A DNA stretch of 10,963 nucleotides, from NCBI GenBank assembly GCA_016839425.1, contig JAEOUI010000381.1:1-10963 (forward strand), written 5' to 3'. The DNA comes from Promethearchaeota archaeon. Its GTDB lineage: Archaea > Asgardarchaeota > Lokiarchaeia > Sigynarchaeales > SOKP01. Each line of letters begins with the position of its first letter. The first letter of the stretch is position 1. Positions 1 to 5,844 of this stretch are shown here, in pieces. A program made the position numbers and the translations under genes. The notes below the pieces were generated by a model. That model was not told the origin of the DNA. It saw only the letters and a program-made list of their open reading frames with translations, and ran no database searches.

Positions 1-521
1 CTTACGCTCATTTGGTGAACATATTATTTTCTGCTGCTAACCAAATGTCACACTGGAAGGACTTTAAACATTATTACTTTCATAACTGTCCGTACGAGAA
101 AATTTATTTCAACGCTAAACGAAAACCTGACGAGGCCTTAGATTTCGAAGATTTTATTAAAAAATACGATAAATCTTACAAATGCGTTATGGTCGGAGAC
201 GCTGCGATGGCGTCCTGGGAACTCACTGAACGATATGGCTCTATATATTATTACCATCGAAACGAGATGCCCGGAATATATTACATTCGAGAACTCGCCA
301 ATCATTTCAAAAATAACATCGTATGGCTCAATCCAGAAATCGTAGACGAGAGATGGATGGCATGGACGAGAAAGATGATCGCAGGTGTTATTCCGATGTT
401 TAACCTTACAATTGAGGGAATCGAAGAAGCAATGGATTTCTTGCGCAATTCGGGAAAAGATCAATTTACTTCTGTAAACAGGTTAAAAGGCGAACAATTC
501 CCTAGACCCCGTTTTAATTGA
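1..521 (+). CDS. CoxE-like VWA-domain protein, C-terminal part (5' end outside window)
   Basis: The frame is open to the window edge (first full codon at base 3), so this is a 5'-truncated gene; the possible TTG start at 12 lies inside a conserved stretch and is not the true start. The protein ends with hallmarks of the CoxE-like von Willebrand A family: an FSAA...HYYFHNCPYE segment, VGDAAM at bases 192-209, WLNP at 324-335 and a closing FNLTIEGIEEAMDFL segment. The N-terminal DxSxS metal-site motif would lie upstream, off the window. In this family the VWA protein usually works in the cytoplasm with a MoxR/CoxD-type AAA+ ATPase as a maturation or remodelling pair, best known for molybdenum-copper CO dehydrogenase maturation. 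That partner would be expected upstream and cannot be seen here. The family assignment is firm; the client enzyme is unknown. Confidence 0.85.
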   Translation, partial: YAHLVNILFSAANQMSHWKDFKHYYFHNCPYEKIYFNAKRKPDEALDFEDFIKKYDKSYKCVMVGDAAMASWELTERYGSIYYYHRNEMPGIYYIRELANHFKNNIVWLNPEIVDERWMAWTRKMIAGVIPMFNLTIEGIEEAMDFLRNSGKDQFTSVNRLKGEQFPRPRFN

Positions 522-575
522 GATTAAAATATTTTAAAAATAAATCTAATTTTAATGATTTGACTTATTGTATTT

Positions 576-590
576 CATTAATTTTTTTAT
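576..590 (+). terminator. Oligo-T terminator of the VWA gene
   Basis: A run of seven T (582-588) lies about 60 bp after the VWA stop codon, with no clear hairpin before it. Archaeal RNA polymerase terminates on U-tracts alone, so this is a reasonable stop for the plus-strand transcript. In such AT-rich DNA the call is tentative. Confidence 0.4.
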
Positions 591-633
591 AATATTATTA
601 AAAATTTTTAATTTTATAGGTTAAATTGAAAAT

Positions 634-652
634 AAAAAAGAGGTTAAAAAAA
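634..652 (-). terminator. Oligo-T terminator of the 154-residue unknown gene
   Basis: On the minus strand, two T runs (seven at 652-646 and six at 639-634) separated by AACCTC follow the stop codon at 679-681 by about 27 nt. This is the usual form of an archaeal U-tract terminator. The 522-678 gap between the two convergent genes holds nothing else that I can support. Confidence 0.5.
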
Positions 653-678
653 TGAAATTAAACCGTTAATGCAACTAT

Positions 679-1143
679 TTAACCTAGAAATTGTTTCCAA
701 GCATTTATCACGTCGTTTTCGTTGACCTTGTACTTTTTTGTAATCTTTTTCATATCTAAATGAGGAAGGATACCATCTTCCCATCTGCTATTCCAAATCT
801 GTATGATTTGTTTGACTAAATCAGCATTGTTGGTGTAAATGTTCATCTCATTAACGTGATTTCCTGGATTTGGTACAAGCGCTCCAGCCATTCTATCCAA
901 CACTTCAATATAAACACCCAATTGTGGAGAAAGTAAATAGTAAGTATTGTTCCTTCCTCCACCCGATGTGTTTTCCATCATAGCGGGATCATTTTGTTTC
1001 AACCATTTTAGTATTTCCCTTACGAATTTAGGTTTTACTCTATTAAATTGTTGTTTAAGTCCAGCAGGACGTCCATAAAATGTATATTTAGGAGCTTGCA
1101 TGAGTCCCAAATTGGTTGCTTCTTTTTTACATTTGTTTCCCAT
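679..1143 (-). CDS. Hypothetical protein, 154 aa, downstream of 4-hydroxybutyryl-CoA dehydratase
   Basis: I do not recognise this protein. It is basic at the N-terminus, with no signal peptide or membrane segment, so probably cytoplasmic. Residues 15-55 (APKYTFYGRPAG onward, then KFVREILKWLKQNDP) look like a conserved loop followed by a helix. A glycine-rich SGGGRNN turn sits near residues 60-66, and a VYIEVLDRMAGALVPNPG segment near 77-94. The last 25 residues (MKKITKKYKVNENDVINAW) read like a short helix-turn-helix or small helical cap. A second Met at residue 15 (base 1101) is an alternative start. It lies 105 bp after the dehydratase on the same strand, but with a T-rich terminator-like element between them, so co-transcription would need read-through. 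It could be a regulator or an accessory protein; nothing in the sequence decides this. Confidence 0.75.
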   Translation of the reverse strand: MGNKCKKEATNLGLMQAPKYTFYGRPAGLKQQFNRVKPKFVREILKWLKQNDPAMMENTSGGGRNNTYYLLSPQLGVYIEVLDRMAGALVPNPGNHVNEMNIYTNNADLVKQIIQIWNSRWEDGILPHLDMKKITKKYKVNENDVINAWKQFLG

Positions 1144-1209
1144 ATTTATTTCATCTTTTTGATTTATTTTTTTTTAAAATATAATAAAATAGATAGAACA
1201 AGGTCATAT

Positions 1210-1253
1210 ATTAATCTATATTTTTTTAAAAAAAAAGGTAAAAAAAGATTAAT
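1210..1253 (-). terminator. Hairpin plus U-tract terminator of the dehydratase gene
   Basis: Immediately after the dehydratase stop codon, the minus strand reads six T, ACC, then nine T (1246-1228). The tract is flanked by an exact 8-bp inverted repeat, ATTAATCT at 1210-1217 and AGATTAAT at 1246-1253. The repeat overlaps the stop codon, so it may be incidental, but the two U runs alone form a strong archaeal terminator. Confidence 0.6.
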
Positions 1254-2694
1254 CTAAATCTAAAATTTGTTTTACGAATTTAATTTTTTCTTCGATATTT
1301 GCTTGACGCGATATCATAATTCTTTGAGCTTGTGGCGATCCAGCTCCGTGCATTGATTCCGTTTTATAACTAGGAGAAGCTACACCCATTGACATGCATT
1401 CAATAAAGCGCAAGAGTTTGTATCTATCATCAGGAGAAACCCCATCGCAAGTAGAAATATATTTTTTCAAAAGAGGTCCGATTTCATTTGAATTCATATC
1501 GGCTTCCGAAGGAAGCGTGACAAATAATCCTCCTGCTATATCTTCTGCTAATCTTCCAATTTCGTAAGGAAAGCGAGTGACATTTTGTTTACATACATTT
1601 GCCAAGAGCATGTCCATCTCAAAATTCCCTGCATCGCGCTTATGTCCCAATGAACTACATGCTATACCACAACTATAAAGCGTTTCGTTTAAGTGGATCA
1701 TTTCGATTATTTTTTCTTTTACATGAGATGCTTTATCCGCACCATTATACTGAGCTATAAGTGCTGCGGCACCAATTACTACGTCTCCTACGCCTACCTT
1801 ACATCCTCCATAACTTTGTCTATGGAATCCCGCAAATCTATTCACTAGGTGTCCAGAAAAGTCAACTTCACCGTTCATAAAAACGCGCTCGTTAGGAATA
1901 AATACATCATCAAAAATTACGAAACATTCTTGACCTCCATATTTATAATTTCCTACATCTAATTTTCCTTCTTCCATTTTACGAGTATCACAAGCTTGCC
2001 TTCCATATACAATTGTCGTACCTTTTTCTTCGACATCAACCCCAAAACTTACGGCAAATTTTTCTTCTCCAGGTTTCATTGCCATAGTTGGCATTATGAT
2101 TGCTTTGTTTGAATTTAAATATCCCGTTTGATGGATTTTTGCGCCTCTTACCACGATACCATCGTCATTTTGGTCCACAACATGAACGAACATATCAGGA
2201 TCGGTTTGTTGCGAAGGACGTTTTGATCTATCTCCTTTGGGATCAGTCATCGCACCGTCAACCATTAGGTCGTTATGTTGTACATCTTTCCAAAAATTCT
2301 TGAATCTTTCGTGGTAATTTGTTCCATGTTTCTTGTCCATTTCGTAAGTAACGCTATATAATGCGTTAGAAGAGTCAAATCCAACACATCTTTGGAAACA
2401 ACATGCCGTGTGTTGTCCTAATAAGCGTTGCATCTGGACTTTCTTGATCAAGTCATCGGTAGATTGATGTATGTGGGTAAATCTATTAATTAATTCTCCC
2501 GTCATGTGAGAAGTGGTTGTCATGATGTCTTTATATTCTTCAACATGAGCCAATTCGTATATCTTCATGACTGCGTTAATAGAAGGCCTGATGATTGGAT
2601 GATCCCAGAAATTTTTTATCTTTTCTCCAAACATGTAAACATTAACATCCCGTTGGATGGACTTTAGATATTCTTCAGGTGTTTTTATTGGCAT
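1249..2694 (-). CDS. abfD: 4-hydroxybutyryl-CoA dehydratase / vinylacetyl-CoA delta-isomerase
   Basis: At 481 aa this is the normal length for the AbfD branch of the 4-hydroxyphenylacetate 3-hydroxylase family. AbfD is an oxygen-sensitive [4Fe-4S] flavoenzyme that dehydrates 4-hydroxybutyryl-CoA to crotonyl-CoA by a ketyl radical route. The iron-sulfur ligands known from Clostridium aminobutyricum (Cys99, Cys103, His292, Cys299) are matched by Cys99, Cys103, His291 and Cys298 in CCFQRC and HRQSYGGC. The conserved QECFVIFDDVFIPNERVF segment begins at residue 255, and the TESMHGAGSPQAQR signature is at 445-458. These ligands separate it from the flavin monooxygenase branch of the family, which lacks the cluster. 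Such enzymes serve 4-aminobutyrate or 4-hydroxybutyrate fermentation and archaeal carbon-fixation cycles; which role applies here is not shown. The ATG at 2694 has no Shine-Dalgarno but has a TATA element about 23 bp upstream. The exact acyl-CoA substrate could differ in this lineage. Confidence 0.95.
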   Translation of the reverse strand: MPIKTPEEYLKSIQRDVNVYMFGEKIKNFWDHPIIRPSINAVMKIYELAHVEEYKDIMTTTSHMTGELINRFTHIHQSTDDLIKKVQMQRLLGQHTACCFQRCVGFDSSNALYSVTYEMDKKHGTNYHERFKNFWKDVQHNDLMVDGAMTDPKGDRSKRPSQQTDPDMFVHVVDQNDDGIVVRGAKIHQTGYLNSNKAIIMPTMAMKPGEEKFAVSFGVDVEEKGTTIVYGRQACDTRKMEEGKLDVGNYKYGGQECFVIFDDVFIPNERVFMNGEVDFSGHLVNRFAGFHRQSYGGCKVGVGDVVIGAAALIAQYNGADKASHVKEKIIEMIHLNETLYSCGIACSSLGHKRDAGNFEMDMLLANVCKQNVTRFPYEIGRLAEDIAGGLFVTLPSEADMNSNEIGPLLKKYISTCDGVSPDDRYKLLRFIECMSMGVASPSYKTESMHGAGSPQAQRIMISRQANIEEKIKFVKQILDLD

Positions 2695-2710
2695 GATAAA
2701 TTAATATATT

Positions 2711-2726
2711 TGATTTTTATAGGTTA
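2711..2726 (-). promoter_or_regulatory. Putative TATA-box promoter of the dehydratase gene
   Basis: On the minus strand, TAACCTATAAAAATCA lies with the TATA core centred about 23 bp before the ATG at 2694. Archaeal TATA boxes sit about 26 bp before the transcription start, so the transcript would begin at or next to the ATG, as a leaderless or nearly leaderless message. This agrees with the lack of a Shine-Dalgarno. It also means the dehydratase need not depend on read-through from the SCP2 genes upstream. The rest of the 2695-2871 gap shows only AT-rich sequence. Confidence 0.4.
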
Positions 2727-2871
2727 GAGAATTCGTTGTACTTTAAAAATATTTTATTTAATTGAGAAAAGATATCTTAAAGAATAGTTTTATTAATTTG
2801 GAAAAACTTGCTTGAATTCTTTTTAATTATAAGATAGGTAGATTTCTTTTTAGGGATATTTTTTATATGAT

Positions 2872-3279
2872 TTAATCAAGTACAAATATTTTTGGAAATT
2901 TTAGCAAAATGCCTAAATGGCGCTTTCCCGTGTTTCCCTTTTCAAATCGGAGTTTTCTCTTACCGTATTCATTTTTTTGTGTTAGCATGTCCTTTGTAGA
3001 AAGTAATCCACGATGAAATCCCATCGCGTCCTCCGGTGTCATTAATATCATTATATCGTATTCCTCTAGTTTTCCCATATTAAGTTTGAAATCTCCGTTT
3101 TCTGCAATTAAGTTTACCCAAAAATATTCGTCCTTGCCCATTTGATAACCTAAATTAATTCGAGCAGTGAACTTTGTTAAATTCTTTAAATTTTTTGGAT
3201 TTGTTCGTTTGTCCGCAATAATACTCGTTAGGACATTATCCAAGTTGGCAAATAAAAAATCTTCTTCTTCTTCGTTCAT
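2872..3279 (-). CDS. SCP2-like lipid/acyl carrier domain protein, 135 aa (divergent)
   Basis: A small cytoplasmic protein with an acidic N-terminus (EEEED at residues 3-7) and no signal peptide. From about residue 38 it resembles the sterol carrier protein 2 fold: strands around INLGYQMG and FWVNLIAENGDFKLNMG, then a TPEDAMGFHRG...TKDML helix region (81-99) that lines up with the matching part of the 158-residue SCP2 neighbour. The canonical MxGKxxxxG segment is not preserved, and a basic KRKLRFEKG stretch follows instead, so the assignment is tentative. SCP2 domains bind fatty acyl-CoA, phospholipid or sterol-like ligands in a hydrophobic tunnel. It sits 86 bp after the other SCP2 gene and 177 bp before the dehydratase on the same strand. 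A weak AGGGA lies 7 nt before the ATG. It may be a diverged duplicate of its neighbour. Confidence 0.55.
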   Translation of the reverse strand: MNEEEEDFLFANLDNVLTSIIADKRTNPKNLKNLTKFTARINLGYQMGKDEYFWVNLIAENGDFKLNMGKLEEYDIMILMTPEDAMGFHRGLLSTKDMLTQKNEYGKRKLRFEKGNTGKRHLGILLKFPKIFVLD

Positions 3280-3365
3280 TATTCATTCCCTAAAAATCAT
3301 TATTGATGTTTATTTAATAATAATAATCATTTCATATAATTTAGATTACAAAAAATAATTAAAAA

Positions 3366-3842
3366 TTATAAAAATTCAGTTTCGATACTTGCTGATGTTT
3401 TTGTAAGTTCCTGAGCCGCTTTAGTAGCTCTCATTACTTTTGCCATATCACCTTGTAATTTTGCTTTTCCCATTAGGAGTGCTTTAGTTGCGTCAAGCTC
3501 ATTTTTGTAGATTTTTACCCAGTTATCGTAGGTTGCTGTGTATACGAATTGGACAGGAATCTTTCCTTCAGGAACAGTTTCGCCTGGTTTTTGGAAGAAA
3601 AATTGCTCTTTAGTGATATTTTTCGCTTCCGTACATTCTCCGTGATATAAACCGATAAATTGGTAGAGTTCGTGATTCAAAGGGCCTTTACCACCAGGAT
3701 TTGGGAGATAAACGAAACAAAAATCACCTTCCCAGCCATTAGGTGGAAATCCTTCGGGACCTGCTGCAAATTTATAATCGGGATTATTATTTAGTGCTTC
3801 TTTATAAAGATCTAACCATTCTTGAGTTCCAAATTTTGCCAT
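3366..3842 (-). CDS. SCP2 sterol-binding/lipid-transfer domain protein, 158 aa
   Basis: A single-domain SCP2-family protein. The tail carries the family's most recognisable stretch: a conserved Trp in YDNWVKI (Trp108), then DATKALLMGKAKLQGD and MAKVM (118-137), which match the usual ALMxGKxxxxGDMxxxM pattern. The N-terminal half has GWEGDFCFVYLP (36-47) and an FIGLYHGEC strand, as in archaeal and bacterial versions. No signal peptide, membrane segment or fused enzyme domain is present, so it is probably a free cytoplasmic carrier of acyl-CoA or lipid-like ligands. It is the first gene of the minus-strand block leading to 4-hydroxybutyryl-CoA dehydratase and is divergent from the aldehyde oxidoreductase, 123 bp away. 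AGAAGG lies 12 nt upstream of the ATG, a rather distant ribosome-binding site. Its ligand cannot be read from the sequence. Confidence 0.85.
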   Translation of the reverse strand: MAKFGTQEWLDLYKEALNNNPDYKFAAGPEGFPPNGWEGDFCFVYLPNPGGKGPLNHELYQFIGLYHGECTEAKNITKEQFFFQKPGETVPEGKIPVQFVYTATYDNWVKIYKNELDATKALLMGKAKLQGDMAKVMRATKAAQELTKTSASIETEFL

Positions 3843-3895
3843 GAGATTAATTAACCTTCTTTATTCATTATTATTGATTTTAATACAAATTGAAC

Positions 3896-3911
3896 AAGGA
3901 AATATATAAAC
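3896..3911 (+). promoter_or_regulatory. BRE/TATA promoter of the aldehyde oxidoreductase gene
   Basis: AAGGAAATATATAAAC combines a purine-rich BRE-like element with a TATA box. The TATA centre (about 3907) predicts transcription starting near 3933, giving a leader of about 30 nt before the ATG at 3966. This is the best-formed TATA element in the window and lies in the 123-bp divergent gap shared with the SCP2 gene. Confidence 0.5.
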
Positions 3912-3953
3912 ATTTAATTTATTTATCTAGTAGAATTTGAGTAATAAATATTT

Positions 3954-3958
3954 AAGGT
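3954..3958 (+). promoter_or_regulatory. Ribosome-binding site of the aldehyde oxidoreductase gene
   Basis: AAGGT lies 7 nt before the ATG at 3966, a good Shine-Dalgarno spacing. It supports this start, which also gives the canonical N-terminus of the family (INGKILTIDLS). Confidence 0.5.
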
Positions 3959-3965
3959 TAAACAA

Positions 3966-5798
3966 ATGAGTTTTATAAATGGTAAAATATTAACAATTGA
4001 TTTAAGCTCAAATATGATCTCAACAGAGCCTTTAAATCAAGAATATTTAAAAAACTTTTTAGGAGGATCGGGGTATGCTTGTCGATATTTATACAATAAA
4101 ATAGACAAGGAAACCGATCCTCTTTCACCTAATAATATTCTAATGTTCATGACTGGAATATTTTGCGGATCAACAGTACCAACTAGCGGAAGATTTGTTG
4201 CTTGCTCAAAATCTCCATATACGGGATTATGGGGTGAATCAAATTGTGGAGGATTCTTTGGTCCAGAACTTAGAAAAACTGGTTATGAAGGAATAGTAAT
4301 TATGGGTGCATCAGAAATGCCAGTTTATTTAGAGATCAACGATAATTCAATAAATATTAAAGATGCTTCTGATTTATGGGGCAAAGGAACTTTTGAAACA
4401 TCAAGGATTTTAAAAGAGAGAACCGGAAAACTGGCTAGGGTAGCTTGTATTGGTCCTGCGGGAGAGAATTTAGTCAAATACGCCACCATTGCCTCGGAAG
4501 ACAAGGCACTCGGAAGAACGGGAATGGGGGCTGTAATGGGTTCTAAAAAATTAAAAGCTATTGTCGTGAAAGGAACTAAAAGATCATATGAAGCGGTAGA
4601 TTCAGAAAAATTCAAGGAAATTACTAAGAATATGCAAGAGTTTCTCAAGGAAGCTTTCTTAACTACAATGTTTGGAGCACTTGGCACAGCTGCCCCCTTG
4701 GATATGTATAATTTTAATGGCGAATTACCGATAAAATACTGGACTCAAGCTTCTTGGAAAGAATCGTATAACATTTCAGGAGCAACCGCATCAGAAAAGA
4801 TCTTCACTAAAAGCAATCCATGTTTTGCTTGTCCTATAGGTTGCACTAAAAAAGCATTAGTAAAAGAAGGTGAATATAAGACAGAAACAGAAGTAGCTTC
4901 TCCTGAATACGAGACGATTGCTGGATTTGGTTCGATGATACTCAATGACAATTTGGGATCTATAGTTAGGGCGAATTATCTCTGCAATGACCTTGGTATT
5001 GATACGATTAGTGCAAGCGGTACAATCGCACTGGTTTATTATCTATATGATAAAGGCATTTTAAAGTCTGAAGAAATTGATAATTTAGAACCTCAATGGG
5101 GGAAAGAAAAACCAATGCTGGCATTAATCGAGAAAATCGTAAATCGAGAAGGTATTGGAGAAATATTAGCAGAAGGATCAGAATCATTAGGAATGCAATA
5201 CAATGTTTCTAAAGATGAAATTGGAACCGTATATGGTATGGAAGTACCTTATCACGATTTACGGGCATGTTATGGAATGGCAGTTGCTTATGGATTAGCA
5301 ACTCCACGCGGACCTTGTCATAACTCTTGCGATATGTATAATATATTACTAGGCCTTCCTCTAGAAGAATTGGGTATAGTACTAATAGATAAACACGATG
5401 AAGGCGATGATTTAGCTAAATATTCCGCTTTAGCCCAAGATTATCGAGCCTTGACAAACTCTTTAATTCTATGTGTATTTGCTAATCCTCCATTAGATAT
5501 GATTATCGATCTTATTAGTTATTCCATTGGAATTGAATGTAATATCGATATTTTAAAGACAATTGCCGAAAGAAATTACACGATAAAAAGGATGTTTAAC
5601 CTCAAGATGGGATTAACTCCTCAAGATGATCGCCTTCCAAAAATCTTATTAGAACCAAAAAACGAGGGCGAATCTGAGGGAAAAAGCCCTGATTTTAACA
5701 AATTAAAAGCAAGTTATTACGCTTATCGTCAATTTGATTTAGAAACAGGAAAACCCAATATAGAAAAACTTCGATCCTTAGACTTAGCTGATTTATAA
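3966..5798 (+). CDS. aor: Aldehyde:ferredoxin oxidoreductase family, tungsten/molybdenum-pterin enzyme
   Basis: A complete 610-residue AOR-family enzyme, the usual length, which oxidises aldehydes to acids (or reduces acids) with ferredoxin using a bis-pterin W or Mo cofactor. The N-terminal pterin-binding domain shows NGKILTIDLS, FLGGSG (31-36), ESNCGGFFGPELRKTGYEG (91-109), GPAGENL (163-169) and GRTGMGAVMGSKKLKAI (183-199). The [4Fe-4S] ligands are CFACPIGC (Cys286, 289, 293) and the distant Cys503, matching Pyrococcus furiosus Cys288/291/295/494. SPEYET (312-317) and His452 correspond to conserved residues near the metal. The two DxxGL(D/C) pterin motifs appear as NDLGID (341-346) and NSLILC (498-503), with Asn in place of Asp in both. 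It stands alone on the plus strand, divergent from the SCP2 gene and convergent with the Fe-alcohol dehydrogenase. The substrate, and the choice of W or Mo, are unknown. Confidence 0.95.
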   Translation: MSFINGKILTIDLSSNMISTEPLNQEYLKNFLGGSGYACRYLYNKIDKETDPLSPNNILMFMTGIFCGSTVPTSGRFVACSKSPYTGLWGESNCGGFFGPELRKTGYEGIVIMGASEMPVYLEINDNSINIKDASDLWGKGTFETSRILKERTGKLARVACIGPAGENLVKYATIASEDKALGRTGMGAVMGSKKLKAIVVKGTKRSYEAVDSEKFKEITKNMQEFLKEAFLTTMFGALGTAAPLDMYNFNGELPIKYWTQASWKESYNISGATASEKIFTKSNPCFACPIGCTKKALVKEGEYKTETEVASPEYETIAGFGSMILNDNLGSIVRANYLCNDLGIDTISASGTIALVYYLYDKGILKSEEIDNLEPQWGKEKPMLALIEKIVNREGIGEILAEGSESLGMQYNVSKDEIGTVYGMEVPYHDLRACYGMAVAYGLATPRGPCHNSCDMYNILLGLPLEELGIVLIDKHDEGDDLAKYSALAQDYRALTNSLILCVFANPPLDMIIDLISYSIGIECNIDILKTIAERNYTIKRMFNLKMGLTPQDDRLPKILLEPKNEGESEGKSPDFNKLKASYYAYRQFDLETGKPNIEKLRSLDLADL

Positions 5799-5804
5799 TC
5801 CTAA

Positions 5805-5821
5805 TTTTTATTGTTATTCTT
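5805..5821 (+). terminator. T-rich terminator of the aldehyde oxidoreductase gene
   Basis: TTTTTATTGTTATTCTT begins 6 bp after the stop codon, within the 46-bp convergent gap. It is a T-rich archaeal-type terminator without a clear hairpin. Confidence 0.45.
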
Positions 5822-5832
5822 TAGAATTATAT

Positions 5833-5840
5833 AAAAAAAA
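5833..5840 (-). terminator. Oligo-T terminator of the Fe-alcohol dehydrogenase gene
   Basis: Eight T in a row on the minus strand start 4 nt after the stop codon. With the plus-strand T-rich tract beside it, the short convergent gap can end transcription in both directions. Confidence 0.5.
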
Positions 5841-5844
5841 TGGT

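Noticed and set aside
138..464. Open frame of 108 codons on the minus strand
   Set aside because: It lies wholly inside the VWA gene on the opposite strand, and the plus-strand translation carries clear family motifs.
617..686. Exact 10-bp inverted repeat (TAGGTTAAAT at 617-626 and ATTTAACCTA at 677-686)
   Set aside because: The 50-nt loop and AT-rich sequence make a functional hairpin unlikely, and one arm overlaps a stop codon. It could be chance.
1048..1257. 69-codon plus-strand frame over the unknown gene and terminator
   Set aside because: The translation is a low-complexity Phe/Lys/Ile string from A/T runs, overlapping better-supported genes.
2100..2303. 67-codon plus-strand frame inside the dehydratase
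   Set aside because: It is the opposite strand of a strongly conserved enzyme and has no recognisable protein character.
2715..2726. TTTTATAGGTTA occurring both here and at 613-622 (partly)
   Set aside because: Two copies of a short A/T-rich word, one in a convergent gap where it serves no obvious promoter; likely coincidence.
2769..2778. 10-bp palindrome AAGATATCTT in the gap before the dehydratase
   Set aside because: A single short palindrome about 50 bp upstream of the TATA element with no second copy found; not enough to call an operator.
3310..3335. Trinucleotide-like TAA/ATA run upstream of the SCP2-like gene
   Set aside because: Only a few units; ordinary low-complexity AT-rich spacer, not a CRISPR or meaningful tandem repeat.
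3167..3358. 63-codon plus-strand hydrophobic frame
   Set aside because: It overlaps the SCP2-like gene and AT-rich spacer; the apparent membrane segments come from A/T-rich codons.
4325..4951. Two minus-strand frames (120 and 68 codons) within the aldehyde oxidoreductase
   Set aside because: Both are shadows of the conserved plus-strand enzyme.
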